Origin: Pseudonocardia kunmingensis
Lineage (GTDB): Bacteria > Actinomycetota > Actinomycetes > Mycobacteriales > Pseudonocardiaceae
NCBI RefSeq assembly: GCF_006716445.1
Contig: NZ_VFPA01000005.1
Span: 310,001 to 374,000, forward strand
Direction: 5' to 3'
Length of the DNA stretch: 64,000 nt
The notes under the pieces were generated by a model. The model was not told the origin of the DNA. It worked only from the letters and a program-made list of their open reading frames with translations, and made no database searches. A program made the translations under genes and the position numbers. Each line of letters begins with the position of its first letter. Position 1 is the stretch's first letter. Of the stretch, positions 11,642-21,067 are shown piece after piece.

Positions 11642-11970
11642 CGCGGCCCGACGACGCACCCCGCCAACCGGACGGCCCGACACCGGCCCGCGAGCAGCTC
11701 CCGCTCCCCCGTCGCCGGCGCCAGTCCCACCTCGAACCGCAGCTGCGCACCCCCGGCAGCCCCGGCGCGGGCACCCCGTTCACCGCGTTCTGTGACGCCG
11801 TCACCGGCGAGATCCCGGTCGTCCGCCCGGTCCGCGAGGAGGGCCCCTCCGGCGGGCCGGCGAGCGCGCCCGCCGACCGGGCGGCCGCCTTCCGCGCCGG
11901 CGCCCGCCGCGCCGGCAGCGCCCCCCGCCCCCGCGGCCCCGGCACCGGCCCGCACCGCACGGAGCGCTGA
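11638..11970 (+). CDS. Hypothetical protein, arginine/proline-rich
   Basis: A 110-residue frame with a strong GGGGGGAGG ribosome site and third-position G/C bias like that of neighbouring genes. The N-terminal half is basic (LPLPRRRRQSHLEPQL), the middle has TPFTAFCDAVTGEIPVVRPV, and the C-terminus is Arg/Pro/Gly-rich. There is no signal peptide or membrane helix. It is probably coupled to the preceding 36-codon frame. I do not recognise a function. The composition resembles the charged, disordered small proteins common in Pseudonocardiaceae. Confidence 0.5.
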   Translation: MTRPDDAPRQPDGPTPAREQLPLPRRRRQSHLEPQLRTPGSPGAGTPFTAFCDAVTGEIPVVRPVREEGPSGGPASAPADRAAAFRAGARRAGSAPRPRGPGTGPHRTER

Positions 11971-11999
11971 CCCGGCAGCGCCGTCCGTGATCGGCGCGA

Positions 12000-12390
12000 G
12001 AAGCACCTCAGCGCCGCGGGCACCGCACTGACAGATCAGTCCGGGACGCGCACCAACGCTCCCGACACCACACTCACGGACGCCTCAGACCGATCACCCA
12101 CCATGATCGGCCCCAGACGCACACCCACGCTCCCCACACGACACTCACGGACGCCTCAGACCGATCACCCACCATGATCGGCCCCAGACGCACACCCACG
12201 CTCCCCACACGACACTCACGGACGCCTCAGACCGATCACCCACGAAGATCGGTCCCAGGCGCACACCAGCGCTCCCGCCACCACGCTGCCGTACGCCTCC
12301 CATCGATCACCGACCCGTGATCCGTCCCAGCCGCACAGCAGCGCCCCGGGCGCCACAGCAGCGCGCGACTCAGAACGATCACCTCGGGCG
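12000..12390. repeat. 71-bp tandem repeat array with an internal palindrome
   Basis: Two identical units (12071-12141 and 12142-12212) are followed by a diverged copy from 12213 and two or three more degraded copies out to about 12390; a partial one precedes them near 12000. Each good unit contains CCGATCA-CCCACCA-TGATCGG, a 7-bp inverted repeat. The period is not a multiple of three, so the array is non-coding. It fills most of the 500-bp gap between the hypothetical gene and the aroC stop; nothing else is seen there. Confidence 0.85.
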
Positions 12391-12477
12391 ACGCTCCCCG
12401 AGCCGGTCCGCACCCCGAATCCGGCCGCACGGGGTGCGCGAGCGGGGCCGGGTCGGTGCGGCGCGGTCAGCGCGCGG

Positions 12478-13647
12478 TCAGCGCGCGGTGTCGAGGTAGC
12501 CGCGCAGGTTGCGGCGGGTCTCGGCCAGCGAGTCGCCGCCGAACTTCTCCAGGGCCGCGTCGGCCAGCACCAGCGCGACCATCGCCTCGGCCACCACGCC
12601 GGCGGCCGGCACGGCGCACACGTCCGAGCGCTGGTGGATCGCCTGGGCGGGCTCGCCGGTGGCGACGTCGACGGTCTGCAGGGCCCGGGGGACCGTGGAG
12701 ATGGGCTTCATCGCGACGCGGACGCGGACCGGCTCGCCGTTGGTCATCCCGCCCTCGATGCCCCCGGCCCGGTTGGACAGCCGCTGCACCGGGTCGCCCG
12801 GCACCATCTCGTCGTGGGCCGCGCTGCCGCGGCGGCGGGCCGTGCGGAACCCGTCGCCGATCTCGACGCCCTTCATCGCCTGGATGCCCATCAGCGCGCC
12901 GGCCAGGCGGGCGTCGAGGCGGCGGTCGCTCTGCACGTACGAGCCGATCCCGACCGGGAGCCCGTAGGCGATCACCTCGACGACGCCGCCGAGGGTGTCG
13001 CCGTCCTTCTGGGCGGCGTCGACCTCCGCGACCATCTCGGCGGTGGCGCTGTCGGTGAACGCGCGGACCGGGCTGGCGTCGACGCGCTCCAGGTCGCCCG
13101 GGCCCGGCTGCTGCCCCTCCGGCGCCTCGACGGCTCCGAGCGCCACCACGTGCGACACGATGGCGACGTCGAACGCCTGGGCGAGGAAGGCCTTCGCCAC
13201 GGTGCCGAGCACGACGCGGGACGCGGTCTCGCGGGCGCTGGCGCGCTCCAGCACCGGCCGGGCGTCGTCGAAGCCGAACTTCGTCATGCCCGCCAGGTCG
13301 GCGTGGCCGGGACGCGGGCGGGTGAGCGGGGCGTTGCGGGCCCGCTGGGCGATCAGCTCCGGGTCGACCGGGTCGGCCGCCATCACGGTCTCCCACTTCG
13401 GCCACTCGCTGTTGCCGATCCGGACGGCCACCGGCCCGCCCTGCGTGACGCCGTGCCGGACGCCGCCGATGACCTCGAGCTCATCGGCCTCGAACTTCAT
13501 CCGGGCACCGCGGCCGTGCCCGAGCCTGCGGCGCGCCAGCTCCGCGGCGAGCTCCTTGGTGGTGATCTCGACCCCGGCGACCATGCCCTCCAGCACGGCG
13601 ACCAGGGCGGGACCGTGGGACTCCCCGGCGGTGATCCAACGCAGCAC
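12478..13647 (-). CDS. aroC: Chorismate synthase
   Basis: Last shikimate step, EPSP to chorismate with reduced FMN. The 389-residue protein begins [17 protein letters not shown] (family signature 1), has [20 protein letters not shown], and the second signature [13 protein letters not shown]. The length is normal. The start codon is GTG. It is separated from aroK by the repeat array and two small plus-strand frames, so it is probably not cotranscribed with aroKBQ. Confidence 0.97.
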   Translation of the reverse strand: MLRWITAGESHGPALVAVLEGMVAGVEITTKELAAELARRRLGHGRGARMKFEADELEVIGGVRHGVTQGGPVAVRIGNSEWPKWETVMAADPVDPELIAQRARNAPLTRPRPGHADLAGMTKFGFDDARPVLERASARETASRVVLGTVAKAFLAQAFDVAIVSHVVALGAVEAPEGQQPGPGDLERVDASPVRAFTDSATAEMVAEVDAAQKDGDTLGGVVEVIAYGLPVGIGSYVQSDRRLDARLAGALMGIQAMKGVEIGDGFRTARRRGSAAHDEMVPGDPVQRLSNRAGGIEGGMTNGEPVRVRVAMKPISTVPRALQTVDVATGEPAQAIHQRSDVCAVPAAGVVAEAMVALVLADAALEKFGGDSLAETRRNLRGYLDTAR

Positions 13648-13659
13648 GCCGCGATTCTC

Positions 13660-14331
13660 TCACCCCGCACCCGCGCCGCCCGCCGCACCCACACCGGCCA
13701 GGCACGTCACGACCAGCCAGGTGGCGGCGAGCATCGACGGGCCGTGCGGCAGGGCTCCCCCGGACCGTGGGCCCGGGAGCCGGCGGGCACGCGCGGCGCC
13801 GCGCAGGCCGGCGATCGCCGTGAAGGCGGCGGCCAGCACCGCGGCGACGGCGAGCGCGGGCCACGCCACCGCGGCCAGGACGGCGCCGAGCGACGCCGCG
13901 AGCTTCACGTCGCCCGCGCCCACCGCCCGCCGGTCGAGCAGGTGCACCGCGGCGTGCACGGCCACGGCCACCGCCGCACCTCCCGCACCGCGCACGACGG
14001 CCGCGGGCCCCACGGGCAGCAGGAGCAGCAGCGCCACCGGCAGCGCGGGCACGGTGAGGGCGTCGGGCAGGCGCCGGTGCAGGACGTCGACGGCGCCCGC
14101 CGCGACGGCCAACCAGCCCAGGCCCAGCAGGACCGGCAGCCAGACGAGCGGGAGCAGCTCGAGCGCCCCGGCCGCCCCGGTGCCCGCCCACAGCGCCGCC
14201 ACCGCGACCTCGCAGCACGGCACCGGCACCCGTGCGCCGCGGCGGAGCCGGCGCAGGAGCAACCGCGCCCCTGCGCCCGCCCCCGCTCCCGCGGCCGCGA
14301 ACCCGGCAACGACCAGGGCCTCGGCCACCAC
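13660..14331 (-). CDS. A24 family prepilin peptidase, membrane protease
   Basis: Aspartic protease that cleaves leader peptides of type IV pilin-like proteins. Both catalytic aspartates are visible: AVDVLHRRLPDALT and the GAGDVKLAASLG motif. About six hydrophobic segments lie between and around them. There is no N-terminal methyltransferase domain, so it is the short form seen in actinobacteria (TadV-like / Rv2551c). The start is uncertain; I use a GTG at 14331 preceded by GGGACGGGA. A frame open to an ATG at 14424 would add 31 residues with no family likeness. Confidence 0.75.
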   Translation of the reverse strand: MVAEALVVAGFAAAGAGAGAGARLLLRRLRRGARVPVPCCEVAVAALWAGTGAAGALELLPLVWLPVLLGLGWLAVAAGAVDVLHRRLPDALTVPALPVALLLLLPVGPAAVVRGAGGAAVAVAVHAAVHLLDRRAVGAGDVKLAASLGAVLAAVAWPALAVAAVLAAAFTAIAGLRGAARARRLPGPRSGGALPHGPSMLAATWLVVTCLAGVGAAGGAGAG

Positions 14332-14434
14332 TCCCGTCCCGTCCACGTGCTCGATCGTCGCCGGCGTGCCGAGGCGTGCCCAGGCCCATCGCGAAGCTGT
14401 GGATAGCCGACCCCCGAGGTGCATTGATCCGCAT

Positions 14435-14483
14435 GACGAACGGCACTTTCGTCGGCTAGGGACCGACGAGAGTGCCGTTCGTC
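14435..14483. repeat. Near-perfect palindrome with 21-base arms
   Basis: The left arm begins GACGAACGGCACT and the right arm ends AGTGCCGTTCGTC; the arms match except for one position, around a 7-base loop CTAGGGA. It lies between two divergently read genes, where a terminator is not expected, so a repeat element or an operator is more likely. Confidence 0.75.
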
Positions 14484-14516
14484 GGGTGGGGAGACGGTCG
14501 GGGCAGGATCGTGGGG

Positions 14517-15386
14517 GTGCAGAGGCGGCAGGCGGACCGGGTGGCGCGAGCGGTCATCACCGCGGACGTGGACCACGGCCGCGCCGAGCTCGTGGGTGAC
14601 CCGGACCGGCCCCAGGGATGGACGCTGCTGCTCGACGGCACGGCGCAGTCGCACGTCGACCTGGACGACCCGCTGCACCTCGAGTTCGAGTACGTCCGCC
14701 GGCTGGGCCACGTGGCCGACCTCGTGGCCGCGCCGACGGCCCCGCTGCGGGTGCTGCACCTCGGCGGCGGGGCGTGGACGCTCGCCCGCTACGTGGCGGC
14801 GACCCGTCCGGGGTCCGCGCAGCGCGTGGTCGAGCTGGACGCGGGGCTCGTCGACCTGGTCGCCTCCCGGCTGCCCGCCGACGGCGCGGGGATCGACGTC
14901 ACGGTCGGGGACGCGCGGGCCGCCCTCGCGCGGCTGGCGCCCGGGTCGGTGGACCTGCTGGTGCTCGACGTGTTCGCCGGTGCCCGCACCCCGGCGCACC
15001 TCACGTCGGTGGAGTTCGTCCGCGCCGCGGCGGCCGTGCTCGCCCCGGGCGGGGTGTACGCCGCCAACGTCGCCGACGGCGGGCGCCTGGCGTTCGCCCG
15101 CGGCCAGGTCGCGGCGGCGGCCGCGGTGTTCCCCGAGATCGCGGTGGTGGCCGTGCCCCCGCTGCTGCACGGGCGGCGGTTCGGCAACCTCGTGCTCGTG
15201 GCCTCCGCGGCGCCGCTCCCGGTGGACGAGCTGGTCCGGCGCACGGCGGGCGACCCGTTCCCGGCCCGGGTGCTCGCCGGGCCGGACGCGCGGCGGCTCG
15301 CGGACGGGGTGCCGGTGCCCGGCGACCGCAGCACCTCCCCGTCACCGCTCCCGCCGCCGGGGTTCTTCGGCCGGCCCGCGGACTGA
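14517..15386 (+). CDS. Spermidine-synthase-like SAM-dependent enzyme
   Basis: A 289-residue class I SAM-fold protein. A short N-terminal strand domain (RAELVGDPDRPQGWTLLLDG, with SHVDLDDP) is followed by motif I in LRVLHLGGGAWTLARYV, an acidic residue after VVELD, and DLLVLDVFAGART. This matches the fused spermidine-synthase-like family, many of which do not make polyamines. The GTG at 14517 has AGGA eight bases before it. It occupies the place where aroE is normally found and is in the opposite orientation to mltG and the peptidase gene. The substrate is unknown. Confidence 0.7.
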   Translation: MQRRQADRVARAVITADVDHGRAELVGDPDRPQGWTLLLDGTAQSHVDLDDPLHLEFEYVRRLGHVADLVAAPTAPLRVLHLGGGAWTLARYVAATRPGSAQRVVELDAGLVDLVASRLPADGAGIDVTVGDARAALARLAPGSVDLLVLDVFAGARTPAHLTSVEFVRAAAAVLAPGGVYAANVADGGRLAFARGQVAAAAAVFPEIAVVAVPPLLHGRRFGNLVLVASAAPLPVDELVRRTAGDPFPARVLAGPDARRLADGVPVPGDRSTSPSPLPPPGFFGRPAD

Positions 15387-15420
15387 CCTCCCGGACCGGT
15401 CGACCGCCCGGTCGGATCGG

Positions 15421-16959
15421 TCAGAAGGCGCCGTTGGCCCGCGCCTCGCGGACGTTCGCGTCGTGCTCCTCGTAGGTCTCGGCGAAGCAGGACGTGCCGT
15501 CGGCCTGGCAGCGCACGAAGTACATCCAGGGGCCGGCAGCCGGTTCCAGCGCCGCCGCGATGGCCTCCCGGCCCGCGGCCGCGATGGGCGTGGGCGGCAG
15601 GCCGGTGACCACGTAGCTGTTGTACGGGCCGGGCCGCGTGCGGTCCTCGGCGGTGGTGCGCAGCGCCTGCAGGTCGAGCGGATAGTTCACCATCGAGTCG
15701 AGCTCGAGCCTGCGCCCGGCCCCGAGCCGGTTGTAGATCACCCGGGCGACCTGGGGCATGTCCGGGGTGATCGCCTCCTTCTCCACGAGCGACGCGATGG
15801 TCAGGACCTCGTAGGGCGAGGAGCCGATGCTGCGGGCACCGGAGACGAGCCCGGTGGCCTCCAGCCGCGCGGCCGAGGTGGCCAGCAGCTCCTTGAGCAC
15901 GTCGGCGGCGGTGGAGCCGGGGTGGACGTCGTAGCGGCCGGGCAGCAGCAGTCCCTCCAAGCGGCGCCGCGGCTCCGCCTCGGCGACGTCCTCCAGCGCC
16001 CATTCCGGGACGCCCAGCGTCGCCGGGTCGGTCTCGCTCATCGCCGCGCGCAGCTCGTCGACCGACACGCACTGCTCCTCGCCGTCCCGCCGCACGCAGG
16101 TGGCTCGGGAGATCAGGCTGAGGACGCCGGGCGCGACGCTGCCGTCGGGGGCGCTCGTGTCGTCGAGCTGGACGCCACCGCGGATCTCCAGCTGCCCGAC
16201 GCGGGAGGCCGGGTCCAGCATCAGCGCGACGGCCGAGGCGCCCGACATCTGCCGCCGCAGCTGGTAGTAGCCCGGCTGCACGCCGCGGATCCGCTCGTCG
16301 TCCTCGGCGGCGTTGGTGAACGCCGCCGCGCTCGCGACCACGCCGTTCTCGGCGAGCTCGCCCGCGATCCGGGTGGTGGAGTCGCCGTCCTCGACCTGCA
16401 CGACGACGTCGCCGACACCGGTGCCCTCGAAGTCCGGCGTGGCGAACCACGTGAAGAACGTGTAGGCACCCCCGGCGGCGACACCGCCGAGCAGCAGCAC
16501 CGCGAGCAGCACGATGATCGTGCGCCCGCGCCTGCGGCGGGAGGTGCCGCGCTCCGCGGTGCGCCGCGAGCTCCCCGCGGAGACCGGTTCCGCCTCGTCC
16601 GCCTCGGGCGGGGAGGGCTGCTCCCGGCCGGCGGGCGCCGGCTCCCGCCGGTCCGCAGGCGGCGTGGCCGGGGGCCGGTCCGCCGGCGGCGTGGGATCGC
16701 GCGGGTCGAACGCGGCGCCGGAGCCACGGGGGTCCCCGGGCGGGGCCGCCTCGCGACGGTCGAACGGCGGTACGGGGTCGCGTCGCGCAGGGGCCGACGG
16801 CGGCTCGTGCCGGCCCACGACGGGGACCGGCACCGTCGGCGGGCTGGGGTCCGGGGCGGCGCGGTGGCGCGCGGGGGGTGGCCCGGGACGGGCTCCGTGG
16901 CGCCCGCCCTCACCCCGGTGACGGGGCGGCGGTCGCTGATCCCATCCGTCCGGACTCAC
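15421..16959 (-). CDS. mltG: Endolytic transglycosylase MltG
   Basis: Cleaves nascent peptidoglycan strands in the membrane, ending glycan chain growth. The 512-residue protein has a long Pro/Arg/Asp-rich cytoplasmic N-terminus (about 1-150), one membrane helix (RTIIVLLAVLLLGGVAAGG), a LysM-like segment, and the YceG catalytic domain with IASLVEKEAITPDMPQVARV, where the Glu is catalytic, and the C-terminal TGLPPTPIAAAG. A GTG at 16959 is chosen because the open frame before it lacks a ribosome site. It lies just downstream of ruvX, the conserved order. Confidence 0.9.
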   Translation of the reverse strand: MSPDGWDQRPPPRHRGEGGRHGARPGPPPARHRAAPDPSPPTVPVPVVGRHEPPSAPARRDPVPPFDRREAAPPGDPRGSGAAFDPRDPTPPADRPPATPPADRREPAPAGREQPSPPEADEAEPVSAGSSRRTAERGTSRRRRGRTIIVLLAVLLLGGVAAGGAYTFFTWFATPDFEGTGVGDVVVQVEDGDSTTRIAGELAENGVVASAAAFTNAAEDDERIRGVQPGYYQLRRQMSGASAVALMLDPASRVGQLEIRGGVQLDDTSAPDGSVAPGVLSLISRATCVRRDGEEQCVSVDELRAAMSETDPATLGVPEWALEDVAEAEPRRRLEGLLLPGRYDVHPGSTAADVLKELLATSAARLEATGLVSGARSIGSSPYEVLTIASLVEKEAITPDMPQVARVIYNRLGAGRRLELDSMVNYPLDLQALRTTAEDRTRPGPYNSYVVTGLPPTPIAAAGREAIAAALEPAAGPWMYFVRCQADGTSCFAETYEEHDANVREARANGAF

Positions 16960-17005
16960 GAGACCGGAGAGTAACCAGCCCCGCGGCGGCCGCCACACCC
17001 GCGGG

Positions 17006-17431
17006 TCAACCGCGGTGCGCGTCGAGCCAGCCCTGCAGGATCGCGACGGCCGCGGCCTGGTCGACCACGGCCCGCTGCTTGCGGCCCTTCACGCCCCGTG
17101 CACGCAGCTGCTGGGTGGCGACCACCGTGGTGAGCCGCTCGTCGGTCAGCTCGAGCGGCACGTCGACCACGCCGGCGAGCGCGTCGGCGAACACCCGCGC
17201 GGCCTCCGCCGCCGGGCCCTCGCGCCCGGCCAGGGTGCGCGGCAGCCCGACGACCACGCCGACGGCCTCGTGCTCGGCCACGAGGGCAGCGATAGCGCGC
17301 AGGTCGGACCCGCCCTCGACGTCACGGGGCACGGTGACCAGTGGGGTGGCGAGCACGCCGTCCGGGTCGCAGATCGCGACCCCGACCCGGACGGCGCCGA
17401 CGTCGATGCCGAGGCGCCGGCCGCGCCTCAC
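17006..17431 (-). CDS. ruvX: Holliday junction resolvase-like RuvX (YqgF)
   Basis: RNase H-fold nuclease implicated in Holliday-junction resolution and rRNA processing. The 141-residue protein starts [20 protein letters not shown] with the catalytic Asp, has [14 protein letters not shown], the Glu in LTDERLTT, and the C-terminal [14 protein letters not shown]sp. The GTG overlaps the alaS stop as GTGA, so it is translationally coupled to alaS. Confidence 0.94.
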   Translation of the reverse strand: MRRGRRLGIDVGAVRVGVAICDPDGVLATPLVTVPRDVEGGSDLRAIAALVAEHEAVGVVVGLPRTLAGREGPAAEAARVFADALAGVVDVPLELTDERLTTVVATQQLRARGVKGRKQRAVVDQAAAVAILQGWLDAHRG

Positions 17432-20112
17432 GCGCGCTGCGCCTCTGGCGCCCCTCGGCGCAGCGCGGTGCGCAGCGCCGCGACCGCCTCCGCGACGCCG
17501 GCCGGGTTCGTGCCCCCGCCCTGGGCGAGGTCCGGCTTGCCCCCGCCGCGACCGCCCACGGCGGGCGCGAACGCCGGGATCAGCTTCCCGGCGGCGAGGC
17601 CGCGGTCGCGGGCCGCCGCCGTGGTGGCGACGACGAAGGCCACCTTCTCCCCGTCCGCGGAGAACAGCGCGACGACACCGGGGCGCGACCCCAGCCGGCC
17701 GCGCACGTCGGAGGCGAGTGCACGCAGGTCGTTGCCGCCCACCCCGTCCGGGGCGGCGACGGCGACCAGCGCGACCCCGTCGACGTCCTCCGCGCCCTCG
17801 GCGAGTGCGCCCGCCGAGGACAGCACCGCGTCCGCGCGGACCTTCTCCAGGTCCCGCTCGGCGGTGCGCAGCCGCTCGACGAGCCCGTTGATGCGCTCGG
17901 GCAGCTCCTCGGGGCGGGCCTTGAGCTGGTCGGCCAGCGTGGAGACCAGCAGGTGCTCCTTCGACAGGTGCCGGAACGCGTCCAGGCCGACCAGGGCCTC
18001 CACGCGCCGCACCCCGGAGCCGATCGAGGCCTCGGAGAGGACCTTGATCATGCCGATCTCCCCGGTGCGCCCGACGTGGGTGCCCCCGCACAGCTCGCGG
18101 GAGTAGTCGCCCATGTCGACCACGCGGACGCGGTCGCCGTACTTCTCGCCGAACAGCATCATGGCCCCGAGCCTGCGGGCCTCGTCCATGGACGTCTCGT
18201 AGGCCTCGACCTCACGGTTCTCCTGCAGGACGGTGTTGACCTCGTCCTCGATCTCGCCGAGCGCCGCGGGGGCGACGGCACCGGTCGGGGAGGTGAAGTC
18301 GAACCGCAGCCTGCCCGGTGCGTTGAGCGAACCGGCCTGGGCGGCGGCGCTGCCCAGCGCACCCCGGACGCCCGCGTGCACGAGGTGGGTGGCCGTGTGG
18401 GCCCGCGAGACCGACGAGCGGCGGGACCGGTCGACCTCCGCGACCACCGCCGCGTCCAGCGACACCTCGCCCGCGACCACCGTGCCGCGGTGCACGCGCA
18501 GCCCCTGCACCGGCGACTGCACGTCCTCGACGCGCACGGTGAACGACGCGCCGCGCAGCTCACCGGTGTCGGCCTGCTGGCCACCGGCCTCGGCGTAGAA
18601 CGGCGTGCGGTCGAGCACCACCTCCACGTGCTCGCCCTCGCGCGCGGCCGGCACCGGCTGCCCGTCGACCAGCAGCCCGACGACGGTGGCCTCGGCGGCG
18701 AGCTCGGTGTAGCCGAGGAAGGACGTGCTGCCGTGCCGGTCGAGCACCGTGCGGTAGACCGAGCCGTCGCCGTGGCCAACCTTGTGCTTGGCCGCGTCGG
18801 CCTTCGCCCGGGAACGCTGTTCCTGCATCAGGGCGCGGAACCGGTCCTGATCGACCTCGAGGCCCGCCTCGGAGGCCATCTCCAGCGTCAGGTCGATCGG
18901 GAACCCGTAGGTGTCGTGCAGCTGGAAGGCCCGGTCGCCGGGCAGCACCAGGCCGCCCGCCTGCTTGGTCTCCGCCACCGCGGTGTCGAAGATCCGCGAG
19001 CCCGCGGTGAGCGTGGCGAGGAAGGCCTCCTCCTCGGCGCGCATCACCGCCGAGATGCGCTCGAAGTCGGTCCGCACCTCCGGGTAGGCGGGCGCCATCG
19101 TGTCGCGCACGACCTCGGCGAACGCGCCGAGCACCGGCTCGTGCACGCCGAGCAGCCGCGCGGAGCGCACGATCCGGCGCAGCAGCCTGCGCAGCACGTA
19201 GCCGCGGCCCTCGTTGGAGGGGGTGACCCCGTCCGCGATGATCATCAGGCCGGACCGGGCGTGGTCGGCGATCACGCGGAACCGGACGTCGTCCTCGGCC
19301 GAGACGCCGTAGCGACGGCCGGAGAGGTCCTCGGCACGGGTGATCACGGGACGCACGAGGTCGGTCTCGTAGACGTTGTCGACGCCTTGGAGCAGGTAGG
19401 CGACGCGCTCGACGCCCATGCCGGTGTCGATGTTCTTCTTGGGCAGGCTGCCGATCGGCGGGTGCCCCTTCTTCGGGGACAGCTCGCCGCGCTCGTCCTG
19501 CATGAAGACGAGGTTCCAGATCTCGAGGTAGCGGTCCTCGTCCGCGACCGGGCCGCCCTCGCGCCCGTGCTCGGGGCCGCGGTCGTAGTAGATCTCCGAC
19601 GACGGCCCGCCCGGGCCGGGAACGCCCATGTCCCAGTAGTTGTCCTCGCCGCCGCGGCGCTGGATCCGCTCCTCGGGGAGCCCGGCGATGCTGCGCCACA
19701 GCGCGATCGCCTCGTCGTCGTCGTGGAACACGGTGACCCAGATCCGCTCCGGGTCGAAGCCGAAGCCCCCGGCGTCCTGGCTGCCGGTGATCAGCTTCCA
19801 GGCGTGCTCGATCGCGCCGGCCTTGAAGTAGTCGCCGAAGGAGAAGTTCCCGGCCATCTGGAAGAACGTATTGTGCCGGGTCGTCCGCCCGACCTCGTCG
19901 ATGTCCCCGGTGCGCACGCACTTCTGGATCGAGGTGGCCCGCGGGTACGGCGGCGGCACCTGCCCCAGGAAGTAGGGCTTGAACTGCACCATCCCCGCGT
20001 TGACGAACAGCAGGTTGGGGTCGTCGAGGATCAGCGACGCGCTGGGCACGCGGGTGTGCCCGGCGTTCGTGAAGTGCTCGGTGAAACGACGGATGATCTC
20101 GTGGGTCTGCAC
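17428..20112 (-). CDS. alaS: Alanyl-tRNA synthetase
   Basis: Charges tRNA-Ala and edits mischarged Ser and Gly. The 894-residue protein has the class II catalytic core ([30 protein letters not shown]), the editing domain with zinc ligands in [10 protein letters not shown] and the [13 protein letters not shown] motif, and the C-terminal oligomerisation (C-Ala) domain ending [15 protein letters not shown]. The GTG at 20112 ([10 protein letters not shown]) has GGAAG about nine bases upstream and matches the usual N-terminus. Confidence 0.96.
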   Translation of the reverse strand: MQTHEIIRRFTEHFTNAGHTRVPSASLILDDPNLLFVNAGMVQFKPYFLGQVPPPYPRATSIQKCVRTGDIDEVGRTTRHNTFFQMAGNFSFGDYFKAGAIEHAWKLITGSQDAGGFGFDPERIWVTVFHDDDEAIALWRSIAGLPEERIQRRGGEDNYWDMGVPGPGGPSSEIYYDRGPEHGREGGPVADEDRYLEIWNLVFMQDERGELSPKKGHPPIGSLPKKNIDTGMGVERVAYLLQGVDNVYETDLVRPVITRAEDLSGRRYGVSAEDDVRFRVIADHARSGLMIIADGVTPSNEGRGYVLRRLLRRIVRSARLLGVHEPVLGAFAEVVRDTMAPAYPEVRTDFERISAVMRAEEEAFLATLTAGSRIFDTAVAETKQAGGLVLPGDRAFQLHDTYGFPIDLTLEMASEAGLEVDQDRFRALMQEQRSRAKADAAKHKVGHGDGSVYRTVLDRHGSTSFLGYTELAAEATVVGLLVDGQPVPAAREGEHVEVVLDRTPFYAEAGGQQADTGELRGASFTVRVEDVQSPVQGLRVHRGTVVAGEVSLDAAVVAEVDRSRRSSVSRAHTATHLVHAGVRGALGSAAAQAGSLNAPGRLRFDFTSPTGAVAPAALGEIEDEVNTVLQENREVEAYETSMDEARRLGAMMLFGEKYGDRVRVVDMGDYSRELCGGTHVGRTGEIGMIKVLSEASIGSGVRRVEALVGLDAFRHLSKEHLLVSTLADQLKARPEELPERINGLVERLRTAERDLEKVRADAVLSSAGALAEGAEDVDGVALVAVAAPDGVGGNDLRALASDVRGRLGSRPGVVALFSADGEKVAFVVATTAAARDRGLAAGKLIPAFAPAVGGRGGGKPDLAQGGGTNPAGVAEAVAALRTALRRGAPEAQRA

Positions 20113-20222
20113 GGTGTGGCTTCCAAGGGTCGAGCGGGAGGCGGGCGCGGCGTGGACGACGCGGACCAGTCTCCCGCAGCGAGCGGGACGCGGGACGGCA
20201 GGGGGACGCCGCGGGGCGCGGG

Positions 20223-20549
20223 TCAGGCCCCTGCGCCGCGGCCCCCTGCCCTGCGCGCTCGCGCGCGGGGAGCCGGGGCCGGCTCCGGGTCGGCGAACGC
20301 GTCGGCGATCGACGGCAGGGGTGCGCCGGTGCGGCGCTCCACCAGAGTGGCGAGCTCGCGCTCGCGCTCCGTCATCCCGGCCCGCACCTCCGCGCCGAAC
20401 GCTCCCAGCCCCGCGCCCAGCTCGCGCAGCCCGTCGGCCAGGTTGGCCCCGACACCGGCGGGCGTGAGCCGCTGCGCGGCCTCGCTGGCCCGCCGGGTGG
20501 CGTACACGCCCACCGCGAGCCCCAACCCGAGCCAGAACAGCCTCTTCAC
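20223..20549 (-). CDS. Small membrane-anchored protein, DUF6167-like
   Basis: A 108-residue protein starting [20 protein letters not shown], a single N-terminal anchor, followed by an amphipathic helical part ([20 protein letters not shown]) and a disordered Pro/Arg/Ala tail. The family is conserved next to alaS in actinobacteria and has no known function. The ATG overlaps the upstream DUF948 gene by four bases. Confidence 0.78.
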   Translation of the reverse strand: MKRLFWLGLGLAVGVYATRRASEAAQRLTPAGVGANLADGLRELGAGLGAFGAEVRAGMTERERELATLVERRTGAPLPSIADAFADPEPAPAPRARARRAGGRGAGA

Positions 20550-20956
20550 CGCTTACCCCTCCGGCGGCCCGGCCGGGTGCGCAGCGAGTGGGCACCGGCG
20601 TCGCGACCGGCGCGCCGGGCCTTGACGGCCTTGCTGACGCCGTAGGTGAGCGCCGCGGCACGCACCATCGGACCACCGAGGGTGGCGGTGAACAGCGACG
20701 TCAGCACCGACACGTTGCTCGAGACGGTGCGCGCGCTGGAGGTGATGCCGTCCACCCGCTCCAGCTGGGTGTTCACCTGGTGCAGGGTGGTCTGCGCGTC
20801 GCGCAGCAGCGGGTCACCGCCCTCGTGGGCCTTGCGGATGGCGACCGTGGCCTCGTCGAGCGTGCGGCCCAGTTTCAGCAGCGGGACGGCCAGCAGCAGC
20901 ACGAGGACCACGAAGGCCCCCGCGGCGATGAGCGCCGCGATCTGGCCAGCCGACAC
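20546..20956 (-). CDS. DUF948 domain membrane protein
   Basis: A 136-residue protein with one N-terminal membrane helix ([20 protein letters not shown]), then a coiled-coil-like stretch ([22 protein letters not shown]) and a basic C-terminus. This is the DUF948 pattern also seen in general stress proteins. The GTG at 20956 has GGGGAGG four bases upstream, which decides the start. It is coupled to the DUF6167-like gene and lies upstream of alaS. Confidence 0.8.
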   Translation of the reverse strand: MSAGQIAALIAAGAFVVLVLLLAVPLLKLGRTLDEATVAIRKAHEGGDPLLRDAQTTLHQVNTQLERVDGITSSARTVSSNVSVLTSLFTATLGGPMVRAAALTYGVSKAVKARRAGRDAGAHSLRTRPGRRRGKR

Positions 20957-21067
20957 GAAGCCTCCCCGGAGTCCGCACGGAGTCCGCACGCCCGATGTTG
21001 ATCGACGCCAGGCTACTCCCCGGCGGCCCCGGAACACGCTCGGGGCACGCCGGGAGCACCGGATCGG

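Noticed and set aside
12000-12390. CRISPR array
   Set aside because: Units are 71 bp and contiguous with no unique spacers, and there are no cas genes in the window.
12216-12413. Minus-strand frame with repeating ALVCAWDRSSWVIG-like phrases
   Set aside because: It arises from the 71-bp repeat array; the period shifts the reading frame at each unit, so no continuous repeat protein can be encoded.
14332-15420. A hidden aroE on the minus strand
   Set aside because: Minus-strand frames here lack the shikimate-dehydrogenase motifs and have the Ser/Arg/Pro-rich composition of antisense frames, while the plus-strand frame has a full SAM-binding motif set.
17341-20625. A 1094-codon open frame on the plus strand opposite alaS
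   Set aside because: It is a mirror of alaS in GC-rich DNA: no family motifs, His/Arg/Gly/Pro-rich composition, while alaS itself is complete. Similar long antisense frames over carA, aroB, GH36 and others were dropped for the same reason.
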